Below, one piece after another: positions 1-9,031 of a stretch of DNA of 64,000 bases. The first letter of the stretch is position 1; every line of letters begins with the position of its first letter. The notes below the pieces were generated by a model, which saw nothing but the letters and a program-made list of their open reading frames with translations, had not been told where the DNA came from and searched no databases. Made by a program: the position numbers and the translations under genes. Source of the stretch: Streptococcus suis (GTDB taxonomy: Bacteria; Bacillota; Bacilli; Lactobacillales; Streptococcaceae); assembly GCF_002964575.1 (NCBI RefSeq), contig NZ_POQQ01000026.1, forward strand, positions 1 through 64,000, written 5' to 3'.

Positions 1-67
1 CTGTTTATACATTTTCATGCCTTTCTAGTTGTTTTGTCGTTATTATAATTATAAAGCATGAAATGGA

Positions 68-104
68 AAACGAGCAAATCCTAATTGGAATTGCTCGTTT
101 TTTT
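68..104. terminator. Bidirectional terminator after ackA
   Basis: A 10-bp inverted repeat, AAACGAGCAA and TTGCTCGTTT, encloses about 13 bases. On the plus strand it is followed by a run of seven T; on the minus strand by TTTCC. It probably ends the long minus-strand eut-pdu transcript and may also stop a plus-strand transcript entering from the left. No gene is evident between base 1 and this hairpin. Confidence 0.75.
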
Positions 105-153
105 ATATGTGAGAAGCTAGTTTTTGCCCAGCCTCTGGAGGAAATATGTAATT

Positions 154-1344
154 TTATGAGATCAATTCCATTGTATCTCTTGCAATCATTAGTTCTTCAT
201 TGGTTGGAAGCACAAATAACTTGATACTGGAATCATCTTTACTAATCAGTTTTTTACTACTTTCATTTGCTTCATGATCAAGTTTTACACCGAAAACAGA
301 AAGTTTTTCTGCGACTTTCTCACGTATCAACCTTGAGTTTTCTCCGATTCCTGCTGTGAAAACAATGGCATTTGCTCCACCTAAATCTACTATATAGGTT
401 GCGATCGTATGCGCTATCCGATTAGTAAACATCTCGATAGCAGTAATTGCATGAGAATGTCCCTTATGATAGGCTTCTTCAATATCACGCAAGTCATTGC
501 TAATGTCGGAAACAGCTAGGAGGCCAGATTCTTTATTTAAAATAGCTGTCAGTTGATTTGGGGTCAAATCTTCCACTTCCATGAGGAAAGGGAGGATGGC
601 AGGGTCAATATCCCCACTTCTGGATCCCATCATCAGACCTGCCAAAGGGGTAAAGCCCATAGAAGTATTGATGGATTGTTGCCCCTTAATAGCACAGATA
701 CTTGCTCCGTTACCAAGATGACAACTGATGACCTTCAACTGATCCGTATCAAGCCCTTGCTGTTTATATACTTCCTTGGTAATTAAAGAAATGTATTTAT
801 GACTGGTGCCATGAAAACCGTATTTGCGTAAGCGGTATTTGTCATAATACTTTCTAGGCAGAGGGTAAAGGAAGTATTCTTCGCTTAAGGTTTGATGAAA
901 AGCTGTATCAAAAACTGCCACATTCGGAGTATTTGGCAAAAGCTCCTTGAAGGCTTTGATGACTTCTAAATTTGCAGGGTTATGGCTAGGAGCAAGGAAG
1001 GAAAATTCATCAATCTTAGTGAGGGCATGATCATCCACCAAAGCAGAGGCCTTAAAGTAATCACCACCATGAGCCACACGATGCCCAATCCCAGCAATAT
1101 CTGCTAAGGATTGTATAATCCCTTTTTCATCTAATCTTTTTAGCAGATAATTCACTGCCTCTTTATAGCTTGAAAGAACTAGCTTTTCTGTTTCCTTTTG
1201 TCCTTGGTAAACCAAAGTAAATGCCGATTCAGGTTCTCCAATTCTTTCAAATATACCTTTAGCAATGATTTCCTCATCAGGCATAGCCAATAATTGAAAT
1301 TTTAAAGATGAACTACCAGCATTGATTGCAAAAATTTTCTTCAT
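154..1344 (-). CDS. ackA: Acetate/propionate kinase (AckA/PduW family)
   Basis: This 396-residue protein is the usual length for acetate kinase and begins with the family's phosphate-binding motif NAGSSSLKF at residues 8-16. It also carries the HGTSH motif and the C-terminal FTAGIGENS motif. The cytosolic reaction is acyl phosphate plus ADP to acid plus ATP. As the last gene of the eut-pdu operon, 42 bases after pduF, it would harvest ATP from the acetyl phosphate (and perhaps propionyl phosphate) made by PduL. Sequence alone does not tell a dedicated PduW from a housekeeping AckA; its position argues for the pathway role. Confidence 0.93.
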   Translation of the reverse strand: MKKIFAINAGSSSLKFQLLAMPDEEIIAKGIFERIGEPESAFTLVYQGQKETEKLVLSSYKEAVNYLLKRLDEKGIIQSLADIAGIGHRVAHGGDYFKASALVDDHALTKIDEFSFLAPSHNPANLEVIKAFKELLPNTPNVAVFDTAFHQTLSEEYFLYPLPRKYYDKYRLRKYGFHGTSHKYISLITKEVYKQQGLDTDQLKVISCHLGNGASICAIKGQQSINTSMGFTPLAGLMMGSRSGDIDPAILPFLMEVEDLTPNQLTAILNKESGLLAVSDISNDLRDIEEAYHKGHSHAITAIEMFTNRIAHTIATYIVDLGGANAIVFTAGIGENSRLIREKVAEKLSVFGVKLDHEANESSKKLISKDDSSIKLFVLPTNEELMIARDTMELIS

Positions 1345-1386
1345 TACTCATCCTTTCTTCAAATACTTTCTGCAATGAGAGAGGGA

Positions 1387-2109
1387 CTAGCCCATTCCCA
1401 AGGCTTTAAATACGAATACAGCCAGAGTTGCACCAACAGTTGGTGCTACAATTGGAATCCAAGCATAGCCCCAGTTGGCTCCACCCTTGTTTGGAATTGG
1501 CAAAAGTGCATAAGCCAAACGAGGACCAAAGTCACGCGCAGGGTTGATAGCATAACCAGTCGTAGAACCAAATGAAAGTCCGATAGCCATTACTAGAAAG
1601 GCTACTACGACAGGAGCAAGACCAACTGCAAAACCTGCAGTATTCATCAATAATAAAACGAAGATAAAGAAGAAGGTCGCAATGACTTCACTCAAGAAGT
1701 TAAAGGTCGTATTTGCAATAGCTGGACCAGTTGCAAAAATTCCGACTGAGTTGCCTTCCTCTGCTGTTGTCGCTTGGAAATGTGGATAGTAATGTAAAAC
1801 AACGATTGCTGCACCAGCGAAGGCTCCTAAAATTTGCGCAATGATATAGCCAGCAACCATACTCCAATCAAATAGTCCACCTAAGGCAAATGCAATGGTT
1901 ACGGCTGGGTTGAGGTGACCGCCTGATTCGAAGAAACCAGCCACATAAACACCACACATTACCGCAAAGCCCCAAGCAAAAATAACAGTTAGGAAACTAG
2001 GGGACATATTTTTAGAGAGGGCGTGTTTTAAACTAATTGAAGAACCAAAGCCTGTACCAAAGGCTATCAGAACCAGAGTTCCTAAAAATTCACCAATGTA
2101 TTTCTCCAT
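1387..2109 (-). CDS. pduF: Glycerol/propanediol facilitator (PduF/GlpF, aquaporin family)
   Basis: This 240-residue integral membrane protein has six predicted membrane segments and the two aquaporin half-helix motifs: an NPA in GHLNPAVTIAF near residue 68, and a second NPA in AINPARDFGPRLA near residue 190. The R and D after the second NPA are typical of glycerol-conducting aquaglyceroporins. It should let a small polyol diffuse in for the diol dehydratase encoded upstream in the same operon. The choice between 1,2-propanediol and glycerol cannot be made from the sequence. The start has a good ribosome site in the 18-base gap after the previous gene. Confidence 0.9.
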   Translation of the reverse strand: MEKYIGEFLGTLVLIAFGTGFGSSISLKHALSKNMSPSFLTVIFAWGFAVMCGVYVAGFFESGGHLNPAVTIAFALGGLFDWSMVAGYIIAQILGAFAGAAIVVLHYYPHFQATTAEEGNSVGIFATGPAIANTTFNFLSEVIATFFFIFVLLLMNTAGFAVGLAPVVVAFLVMAIGLSFGSTTGYAINPARDFGPRLAYALLPIPNKGGANWGYAWIPIVAPTVGATLAVFVFKALGMG

Positions 2110-2127
2110 CGTGAAAATCTCCTTCTA

Positions 2128-2631
2128 CTATTTTTTATCATGTATTTCTTCTATTGCATATTCTGCAATTGTTTGATCTTCTATAGCGTTACCGCCACTG
2201 ATCCCAATTGCACCGATAATCCGTCCATTAGAATAAATTGGAATGCCACCTGATAGGCTGACAATTTGTCCTTCTGACATTGTTTCTAACTGAAAGAGCC
2301 AATGATTTGGTTTTGTAAGAAGTGCTAAATCTTTTGACTGCATTTTCATACCTACGGCTGTATAGGCTTTTTTATAAGCCATATCATAGCTGACCAAGAG
2401 GGCATCTTCCATGCGATTGGTTAGGATAACCTGTGCTGCTGCATCTACCAGGGTAATCACAACAGGAACCTTTAATTCCTGTGCCTTTTCTCTGGCACGA
2501 TGAACAATGTCAAAAGCACGGTCATAAAGATTGACGGGTTTTAAACTGTCCTGTTTTTCTAACAGTTCTTGGCATTTCTCAATGATTCGTTGAAGCAGGA
2601 TTTCGTTGATTTGATGTTGATTTTCGTTCAT
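2128..2631 (-). CDS. PduO C-terminal-like heme-binding protein (GlcG/HbpS, DUF336)
   Basis: This 167-residue protein matches the C-terminal half of PduO (GlcG/HbpS fold), with the conserved tail GGIPIY...IIGAIGISGG and a pattern ending in IAEYAI. The adenosyltransferase half is absent; separate adenosyltransferases are encoded near 32 kb and 49 kb. A roughly 45-residue N-terminal extension contains an amphipathic stretch, INEILLQRIIEKCQELLE, resembling a microcompartment targeting helix. The domain binds heme in known homologues and probably helps keep cobalamin reduced, but its role is not settled. It sits between pduH and pduF. Confidence 0.8.
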   Translation of the reverse strand: MNENQHQINEILLQRIIEKCQELLEKQDSLKPVNLYDRAFDIVHRAREKAQELKVPVVITLVDAAAQVILTNRMEDALLVSYDMAYKKAYTAVGMKMQSKDLALLTKPNHWLFQLETMSEGQIVSLSGGIPIYSNGRIIGAIGISGGNAIEDQTIAEYAIEEIHDKK

Positions 2632-2654
2632 CTTTTCTCTCCGATCACCTATTT

Positions 2655-3038
2655 CTAAAAGGATGTTTCCAGGGCAGCATCTGGTATCAGGGGAGTGCCT
2701 TTAACAAGTTTGGCTGCATTTGTTCCTAAAATCCTTAAGACCCGATTGGACTGTCTTGGATAGTCATCTAAACGATAGAAAAATTGTTCCTTTTGCAAAT
2801 TCCGATAGTGGAGAACAATTTCCTGGTCATTGATGGCTAGACCTACTGAGAGGGGGGAGGATTGGGCCGCTTGGAAAGCTAGCGAAACGATACCTTCTTC
2901 AGAAGTAGCTTCTATTACTTCCTTCAAAAAAGGAATCCCTTCCTCCTCCATGCCAAGCTCTACTTGGGTCAACTTCTCTTGATCAACAGTTCCCTTCTGG
3001 TAGATGAGGATAACCGGCTTAGTTGCTTGATATAACAT
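2655..3038 (-). CDS. pduH: Diol dehydratase reactivase small subunit
   Basis: This is a protein of about 127 residues of the DdrB/PduH family. With PduG it forms the factor that swaps damaged cobalamin out of diol dehydratase. Recognisable are KPVILIYQKG at the start and a C-terminal region ending RILGTNAAKLVKGTPL. A GTG start nine bases upstream is possible, but the ATG at 3038 has a GGGG Shine-Dalgarno at suitable spacing. The gene overlaps the end of pduG by about 20 bases, implying translational coupling and the usual 2:2 complex. Confidence 0.9.
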   Translation of the reverse strand: MLYQATKPVILIYQKGTVDQEKLTQVELGMEEEGIPFLKEVIEATSEEGIVSLAFQAAQSSPLSVGLAINDQEIVLHYRNLQKEQFFYRLDDYPRQSNRVLRILGTNAAKLVKGTPLIPDAALETSF

Positions 3039-4872
3039 GAGCGTCACCCCACTTTTCTTTACAGTAAGATAGGACTAAGCCTGTTGCTACTGCGTTTCTT
3101 GGTCCAGCTGTTCCTCGGATATTTCCTCGTCCTGCGACGATACTGCTTTGAGATAGTGCATCAGTTATCAACTGTGGAATTTCGAAATCCAGTGCTGAAC
3201 CTCCAACGATAACCACAAATGGAATATCTCTGATGTCTTGAGTTGGACTGACCGTCTTTAAGGCCCGAATAGCATTGGTCACAAAGACCCGTTCTTTAGC
3301 TGTCTGACGGACAATCTTGATTTTTTCTATTGAATAATCTGTGTCAAGCGGTATCAACTCTCCAGTATCTTTGACAATCACCACTCGGGCAAATAAGTCT
3401 CCACTCAAGGGCTTGTCAAAGAATTGGACACTGCCATCCTCATGACGAATATGGAAAATACTTTCAACCTTGGCAAGCGGATATTTTTTGATATCCTCTG
3501 CCAAATGCCGATCCTCAAGCCCCAACTCTGTATTGATCAACATGGTGACCATATCTCCGGCACCTGCTAGGTGAACAGCTTGTATATCCCCTTTTTTGTT
3601 GATAATAGAAGCATCTGTCGAACCTGCCCCCAAGTCTAAGATAGCCATGGGTTGACTGGTCCCCGGTGTTGTTAAGGCACCAAGAATAGCTGAATGAGCC
3701 TCTGCACCTCCGATTTCAACAGGTACGCCTAATTCCTTTTCAACTTCCTGGGCAATCAGGGACATCTGTAACTTGTCAGAATTAACCATGGAGGCAATGC
3801 CGACAGCCTGCTCCATAGAAAATTCACCAGCCAAACCACCTTTTACAGTAATAGGAGCAAAGGTATCTACTGCTAAAATATCCTGAATCTTAATCTGGTC
3901 CAGTTGTTTCTCTGTCAAATTAGCCATGGTGAGCCGTACTTTTTCCAGCATACCACCCACATTGGTTCCTGCTTCACCCAGCACATTTTCAATATGCTGA
4001 ATTCGTGAAACGTGGTCCATAATGGCTTCTGCACCCTTTGAAATGTCTACACTGGTAGTCTGTTGTTGCCCAATGATTTTAATGGTCCCTGCAGGAATAG
4101 TTCTTGCTTGAACATCCCCTTTTGGTGTCTTGATAACAACTGCAGAGCGATTACCAATCAGGGCACGGGCAATCGGTACGACCTGCTTGGTATCTTGGGC
4201 ATCCAGCTGGAAGACAGTCGCAATGCCATAAGGGTTGGAGAGTTGAGAAATAACTTTACCAACTTCTGCAACTTCAACAGCTGCCAACATTCCTAGCGGT
4301 ACCTTGTCTATATAGGAAATTTCATCTACAATTGGAATCTTTTTCTCTAGACGATTATTGACCAGAACGCCATCATCAGCCTGCAAGACAGCACCAACAA
4401 TCTTATAGCCTCTTGAAACATAGGCGTTGATAAGTTGAGCAACTGCATCAAAATCCACATGCTTGGAAGCCACAACGATATAGCTATCTGTCATTGGCTT
4501 ATTGATCAAATCCAAGATATCAACGGTATAACCAACCCCCAACCCAAGTCCACCAGGTGTCCTTGGGTTGTGGCCAATCATGGTTGATTCGGTTATGACT
4601 GTTTCCGTGATGGTTTCCATTGCAACATCTCCAATGACTGGGGTTGCTTCGTTGATACGGATCAGTGCAACATCCTTGATACCAACAGAGGTTGGTTCTA
4701 AGAGTAATTTCAGGGATTGGTAAATGCCATGAACATTTTCTTTTGTTCCCTTAATACCAGTTGTATCTGCAATCGCAGAGGACAGAAACTGGACGGTTCC
4801 ATTATCGTGTACCTGAGCCAAGGCAGACTCAGTAGATGAATTTCCAATGTCAATACCGATAATATACTTCAT
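3019..4872 (-). CDS. pduG: Diol dehydratase reactivase large subunit
   Basis: This 617-residue protein has the length and motifs of DdrA/PduG, an actin/Hsp70-like ATPase. The N-terminal phosphate loop is IIGIDIGNSSTE (residues 4-15). A second ATPase element, AILDLGAGSTDASI, lies near residue 405, and VVIVGGSALDFEIP lies near residue 560. It reactivates diol dehydratase by ATP-dependent release of inactive cobalamin. It follows pduE by 27 bases and overlaps pduH. EutA, further upstream, does the equivalent job for ethanolamine ammonia-lyase, so this locus has two separate reactivases. Confidence 0.95.
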   Translation of the reverse strand: MKYIIGIDIGNSSTESALAQVHDNGTVQFLSSAIADTTGIKGTKENVHGIYQSLKLLLEPTSVGIKDVALIRINEATPVIGDVAMETITETVITESTMIGHNPRTPGGLGLGVGYTVDILDLINKPMTDSYIVVASKHVDFDAVAQLINAYVSRGYKIVGAVLQADDGVLVNNRLEKKIPIVDEISYIDKVPLGMLAAVEVAEVGKVISQLSNPYGIATVFQLDAQDTKQVVPIARALIGNRSAVVIKTPKGDVQARTIPAGTIKIIGQQQTTSVDISKGAEAIMDHVSRIQHIENVLGEAGTNVGGMLEKVRLTMANLTEKQLDQIKIQDILAVDTFAPITVKGGLAGEFSMEQAVGIASMVNSDKLQMSLIAQEVEKELGVPVEIGGAEAHSAILGALTTPGTSQPMAILDLGAGSTDASIINKKGDIQAVHLAGAGDMVTMLINTELGLEDRHLAEDIKKYPLAKVESIFHIRHEDGSVQFFDKPLSGDLFARVVIVKDTGELIPLDTDYSIEKIKIVRQTAKERVFVTNAIRALKTVSPTQDIRDIPFVVIVGGSALDFEIPQLITDALSQSSIVAGRGNIRGTAGPRNAVATGLVLSYCKEKWGDAHVISSN

Positions 4873-4899
4873 TCCTTCCTCCTCCTTTCGATTTTCAGA

Positions 4900-5406
4900 T
4901 TAGTTGTCGCCTTTTAGTTTCTTACGGCGTTCGTAGTGTTCTGCTGCTTCACGAACAAAGCCTGAACAGATTTTCGCACCATAGACATTTTCTAATTCAG
5001 TTGCGATGTCCAAGAGTTCTTGTTTTGATGAGCGGTATGGACGAAGGGCGTTGTAGATTTCCAAAACGCGTTCATCTGGTACCTTAGTCAATTCAGCGGC
5101 ACGAGAGAAGTTGTATTCAATCGCTTCACGGCCTGCATTTCGAGCGATTTCACCCTGTTTTAAGAGGATTTCTGGCTTAATACGCAAGTCTTTTGAAGTG
5201 ATAGTGCCATTTACAATGTTCTCCAAGGTAATATCGTCAAATTTCTTATTATCACCAACGACAATCCAGTCTGGGTGTTTTTGGGCAATAGGATAGTCTG
5301 CCGCAGTTGCCTCAACACCTTTCGGTAGGCCACTAGTTGCAGGCTTGTCTTGTCCATTCATCTCTTCTAAGATTTTTCTTACTAATAGTTCTACTGATTC
5401 ACTCAT
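4900..5406 (-). CDS. pduE: Diol dehydratase small (gamma) subunit
   Basis: This 168-residue protein is PduE/DdhC-like, with KHPDWIVVGDNKKFDDITLENIVNG, the characteristic ITSKDLRIKPEILL and LRPYRSSKQEL. The first 18 residues, including VELLVRKILEEM, form an amphipathic helix like the encapsulation peptide of known PduE. It is part of the AdoCbl-dependent enzyme that converts 1,2-propanediol to propionaldehyde or glycerol to 3-hydroxypropionaldehyde. It lies in the pduCDEGH order and is directly preceded by pduD. Confidence 0.94.
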   Translation of the reverse strand: MSESVELLVRKILEEMNGQDKPATSGLPKGVEATAADYPIAQKHPDWIVVGDNKKFDDITLENIVNGTITSKDLRIKPEILLKQGEIARNAGREAIEYNFSRAAELTKVPDERVLEIYNALRPYRSSKQELLDIATELENVYGAKICSGFVREAAEHYERRKKLKGDN

Positions 5407-5430
5407 TTCGATTTCTCCTTGAAGATTTTC

Positions 5431-6096
5431 TTAAATCAATTCAATTTCATCAGCTGGACGACCTTTTTCAACAAGCTTGGTTTCTTTGATATGAAGCAAG
5501 GCTGAATAGGCTTGGTACTTCGGACGAGCCATTTGGTCATTCAAGGTTGGAACAGGGTTTGGTGTTTCACCTTTAGCATATTTGGCAGCATTTTTACCAA
5601 TTAAACGGTAGGTATCAGCTGTCAAGAGTGGTGCTTGTGGGAAGAGCTCCAAGTTACTCAATGGTGGCAAATCTCTTTGGTGAATAACGGTTGTTCCTTT
5701 AGACTGAATGCCGATTGAAATTCCTGAACCAGATAGGTGGTCGCCTTCTACTGCCACAAAGGCAACGTCTGATGAGCGATATACCTTGACAACACGCGCC
5801 TTCAAGCCTTCTTCTTCAATACCTGCAATCACTTGTCGTAACACTTCGGTATGGGGAATATCAACCATGGTCTTGGTTTGTTGGGTGCCAAAAGCAGGAC
5901 CTACTGCAATAACCACTTCATCAACAGATTGGCTTGGTTTAGCAACGCCGATGGTGCGAACAACAGCCTTTTCTGGCAGGACTTCTTTCTTAGCACTTGT
6001 AGTAGTTTGAGTTGCAGGAGTACTATTGCTTAGGCCAACTTCCTTGATTACTTCTGCAATAATGGAACGTAGTACGTCCTCATTGATGGTTGTCAT
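5431..6096 (-). CDS. pduD: Diol dehydratase medium (beta) subunit
   Basis: This 221-residue protein matches PduD. The core motif [17 protein letters not shown] is followed by [22 protein letters not shown] and the [13 protein letters not shown] loop, which forms part of the cobalamin and substrate site in the family. Residues 3-18, with [15 protein letters not shown], form an amphipathic helix corresponding to the PduD encapsulation peptide, and a Ser/Thr/Ala-rich linker joins it to the fold. It starts 12 bases after pduC. Confidence 0.95.
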   Translation of the reverse strand: MTTINEDVLRSIIAEVIKEVGLSNSTPATQTTTSAKKEVLPEKAVVRTIGVAKPSQSVDEVVIAVGPAFGTQQTKTMVDIPHTEVLRQVIAGIEEEGLKARVVKVYRSSDVAFVAVEGDHLSGSGISIGIQSKGTTVIHQRDLPPLSNLELFPQAPLLTADTYRLIGKNAAKYAKGETPNPVPTLNDQMARPKYQAYSALLHIKETKLVEKGRPADEIELI

Positions 6097-6108
6097 AATG
6101 ATTACCTC

Positions 6109-7770
6109 CTAGATATCACGTGGATCGATGGCATTTGGAATGTTCTTCACTTTTTCCCATTCTTCTCCAACCAGACGGTGACCTGTGCCGACACCGACAT
6201 AGTCATTTGGAGAGTTAATTGCTGAGATAACATTCCAATTACGGTCAAAGATAGCTGATGTTTGCAAGAAATCTCCAGCAACACGTTGCTTGAAGAGATT
6301 TACAAGCTCATTGGCAATATCTGGGAAACCATTATTGGCAAGGGCCTTAATAAGGTCAACACCTTGTACACCGCGTTCTAAGAGGTTTACAGCTGCCTTG
6401 ATATCTTCAACCTTATCACGTTCTGGCATATCTTTTGAACCATGTGCGTAGGTAGCTGCTTCAACTTCCTCATCTGTAATAGCTGGCAAACCAAGACCTT
6501 TGAAGAGAGCTTGCATAACTTTAGCTGCTTTACGACGAACTTGAACAACTTCCTCTTCACGAGCTGGACGCAAACCACCATCAACCCGCAAATCACGTTG
6601 CAAGATGTTATAATCGTCATAGTCTTCTGCATCCCAGTTAGAGCCTGCAAACATGTTGTCGTAGTTTGGTGTAGAAGAGTAACCTGAGTTGATGAAGTCT
6701 GTACCTGGTGCCAACTGCATCAAGGTGCGGACAGAACGACGAAGGTCTGAGTGAGTAAAGGTTTGGTCATTTGAAGAAGCACATTCCAAATCAAGCATGG
6801 TAGCAATCAAGTTTTCAGCAATGACTGCACGAATGCCGCTTGGAACGGCCGCAGGAATACCGATACATGATACAGAACCGTTTTGGGTACCTTGTACACC
6901 TGCTGCTTTTGTGATGTACAAGCAACGAGCTTCTAGGTAAAGCATAGACTTGCCTTCTGCTTGTCCCATCTGCACTTCGGCACCAGTACCTGATGTGAAA
7001 CGCATCTTTAAGCCACGAGAAGCGTAGGCAGATGCCAAGAAAGCTTTAGACCAAGGAGTATCATCACCGTCTGTGAAGACATCCTCAGTACCATAGACAG
7101 AGATGGTTTCTGCGTAGGCTGTAAATCCTCTCATACCAAGGTCTAACTCTGTCGCTTCTTCCAAAGCACATTGGGTCAATACGCCTGGACGACCAACTTG
7201 TGAACCAATCATAATCCCTAGGGCGTTGAATGGTGCGTAACGAGCAACCGCAACGGTGGTTTCTTGCTCTGCAAATCCACGAAGGGCACCTTCTGCTGCA
7301 TCCGCTGCAATTTGTACAGGGTTGTCGTTTACGTTGGTAACGTGTGATTGCGTAGCTGTTTGTTTGCGGGTACGCATTTTCTGAACAGCCATCATAATTT
7401 CAACTACGTTCATGTGGCTCACGACTTCAACGATTTTAGCTGGAGTCATAGCCTTGGTCAATTTGACAATTTCAGAACGAGGAACAGAAGGAGTCAAAAT
7501 CATATTGGCAATTTCTTTTGAATCCATTTTCACGACTTCTTCTGCTCGAGTCAAATCAATACCGTAGTTGGCAATAAACTGGTCAATCAGGTCAAATTCT
7601 TCTTTTGGTTTTCCATCCAATTCAACCACTTTACCGTTTACAATTTTAATACTTGGTTTTGGATCGTTGGGACTTTCCATTGCAATAAGGCCTTCTTCAA
7701 CCCACTCTGTTACAAATCCGTCTTGGTTGATTGGGCGATTACTTAATGCCTCAAAACGTTTTGATTTCAT
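6109..7770 (-). CDS. pduC: Diol dehydratase large (alpha) subunit
   Basis: This is a 553-residue TIM-barrel catalytic subunit, very close in length to known PduC. It opens with MKSKRFEALSNRPINQDGF, and the family stretches VGRPGVLTQCALEEATEL, TSGTGAEVQMGQ and SCIGIPAAVPSGIRAV are present. The protein binds AdoCbl and the diol. Glycerol dehydratases are close relatives, so the preferred substrate is inferred only from the neighbouring reactivase and PduF. It follows the shell gene pduB by 18 bases. Confidence 0.96.
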   Translation of the reverse strand: MKSKRFEALSNRPINQDGFVTEWVEEGLIAMESPNDPKPSIKIVNGKVVELDGKPKEEFDLIDQFIANYGIDLTRAEEVVKMDSKEIANMILTPSVPRSEIVKLTKAMTPAKIVEVVSHMNVVEIMMAVQKMRTRKQTATQSHVTNVNDNPVQIAADAAEGALRGFAEQETTVAVARYAPFNALGIMIGSQVGRPGVLTQCALEEATELDLGMRGFTAYAETISVYGTEDVFTDGDDTPWSKAFLASAYASRGLKMRFTSGTGAEVQMGQAEGKSMLYLEARCLYITKAAGVQGTQNGSVSCIGIPAAVPSGIRAVIAENLIATMLDLECASSNDQTFTHSDLRRSVRTLMQLAPGTDFINSGYSSTPNYDNMFAGSNWDAEDYDDYNILQRDLRVDGGLRPAREEEVVQVRRKAAKVMQALFKGLGLPAITDEEVEAATYAHGSKDMPERDKVEDIKAAVNLLERGVQGVDLIKALANNGFPDIANELVNLFKQRVAGDFLQTSAIFDRNWNVISAINSPNDYVGVGTGHRLVGEEWEKVKNIPNAIDPRDI

Positions 7771-7788
7771 ATTCTTTCTCCCTATCTA

Positions 7789-8490
7789 TCAAATATATGA
7801 AGGTTGAGAATTAACTGGTGTTTCACCAAGCGTACCTAACAATTCTTTACCAATTTCACGGGCAGAAATAACAGCTTGACGAACCGCACCAGAATCACCA
7901 CTGATAAAGAGAATAGTTTCGTTTGAATTGCTTGTTCCATTTCCTGGAGAAGCATAACCAATCACATCTACATCTGCTGCTTTTACAGCGGTATCAGCCA
8001 TCACAACACCAATGGCAGCTGGGGCTCCCACAATCAGACCGAAGGCGCGACCAACTTCTGCACCGAAGGCAGCTTGGCAGGCATGGCTAGCACGCGCAGT
8101 GTATTGCAATTCAATGTGACCAGCTTCGTTGGCATAGACATCACCAAAGGTACGGGCGATATCTCCAAGGGTTACTTCTACTGCCCGCTTCACATCTGAA
8201 ACATCATCACCACCAAAGATGATCAAGCTACCATGACCAGCGCCACCTTTGGTGTCACGAGGCAATTCGATTTTTACAATTTCTGTATTGGTTGCTTTTA
8301 CTGCTTCATCGGCAGCCATAATGTGAGGACCAGCACCAGTACGAGCACCTACCACACCAAGTGAGCGGTAAGATTTTTCCAACTTCATCGCACTAAGTAC
8401 CTGTTGATCGACATTTGCAATCACCAATCCAATAGTATCACCAATAGGGTTAGAACCAATAAATTCGGTAACATTACATTTGTTTGCCAT
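7789..8490 (-). CDS. pduB: Microcompartment shell protein PduB, short (PduB'-like) form
   Basis: This 233-residue protein has two fused BMC domains and forms trimeric pseudohexamers in the shell. The match to PduB runs through SYRSLGVVGARTGAGPH, LPRDTKGGAGHGSL and the C-terminus ending PSYI. It corresponds to the short PduB' product of enterobacteria and lacks the roughly 37-residue N-terminal extension that links shell to cargo there. An in-frame TAG lies four codons upstream of the ATG, so no longer form can be made. No separate pduA is adjacent; EutM upstream is the likely hexameric partner. A putative cre site precedes it. Confidence 0.93.
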   Translation of the reverse strand: MANKCNVTEFIGSNPIGDTIGLVIANVDQQVLSAMKLEKSYRSLGVVGARTGAGPHIMAADEAVKATNTEIVKIELPRDTKGGAGHGSLIIFGGDDVSDVKRAVEVTLGDIARTFGDVYANEAGHIELQYTARASHACQAAFGAEVGRAFGLIVGAPAAIGVVMADTAVKAADVDVIGYASPGNGTSNSNETILFISGDSGAVRQAVISAREIGKELLGTLGETPVNSQPSYI

Positions 8491-8534
8491 AATAATCTTC
8501 CTCTACTTAATTTTTTACATCTTCATCGCTTTAT

Positions 8535-8549
8535 GCGATAACGCTTACA
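8535..8549 (-). promoter_or_regulatory. Putative CcpA binding site (cre) before pduB
   Basis: Read on the minus strand the site is ATGTAAGCGTTATCG. It matches 14 of 15 positions of the relaxed cre consensus WTGNAANCGNWNNCW. It lies in the 76-base gap between eutQ and pduB, next to a small ATCGC/GCGAT hairpin. It could bring the diol branch under carbon catabolite control separately from the eut part. I see no strong promoter in this gap, so the site could act as a roadblock or serve a weak promoter. Confidence 0.5.
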
Positions 8550-8566
8550 TTTTGTCTTAAAATTTT

Positions 8567-9019
8567 TTATTGATTTTGCCAATCCGCAGGATACGTCACA
8601 TAGATAAACCTTGCCTTATCTTTGACAGAAAATTGAATATCACTTCCCTTAGGAATAAAGAGAATTTCACCAGGCCCTGCGGTCATCACCTCATTGCCAG
8701 TAATGATATCTAATTGTCCCTCAATGACATAATCCACTTCATCATAGTCAAGATGCCATGGGAATGTTGTTTTTTCCATTGTCATCAAGCCAAGTCCCAG
8801 ACGAGGACTTTCTTCCAGAGTTAGGAGGTCACGGGTATAGACCACATCCTTGCTATTGCCTGTGTCTAAACGATCCTCAGGCCTAACCTCTATATGAGGT
8901 AGGTTGAAGGAAAGAATACCTGTCGAGCTAGATTTTTTAAAAGAATCTCCAGCTACAAAACTTTCTAATAAAATTTTTCTAACCAGTTCTTCTATCTGGC
9001 TACGATTGATGTCACTCAT
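8567..9019 (-). CDS. eutQ: Ethanolamine utilisation protein EutQ (cupin, acetate kinase-like)
   Basis: This 150-residue protein has an EutQ-type cupin fold, with HLDYDEVDYVIEGQLDI and a GPGEILFIPKGSDIQFS turn. The first 18 residues (SQIEELVRKILLESF) form an amphipathic helix like an encapsulation peptide. EutQ has reported acetate kinase activity in Salmonella and is needed for anaerobic ethanolamine growth. Here it is shorter than the enterobacterial protein (about 230 residues), whose N-terminal region is longer. It follows eutH by 12 bases and is the last eut gene before the pdu block. Confidence 0.88.
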   Translation of the reverse strand: MSDINRSQIEELVRKILLESFVAGDSFKKSSSTGILSFNLPHIEVRPEDRLDTGNSKDVVYTRDLLTLEESPRLGLGLMTMEKTTFPWHLDYDEVDYVIEGQLDIITGNEVMTAGPGEILFIPKGSDIQFSVKDKARFIYVTYPADWQNQ

Positions 9020-9031
9020 AAAGTCCCTCCA

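Noticed and set aside
8524..8545. ANTAR element before pduB
   Set aside because: The small hairpin ATCGC/GCGAT has a five-base loop without the A1/G4 pattern, a partner hairpin or a terminator.
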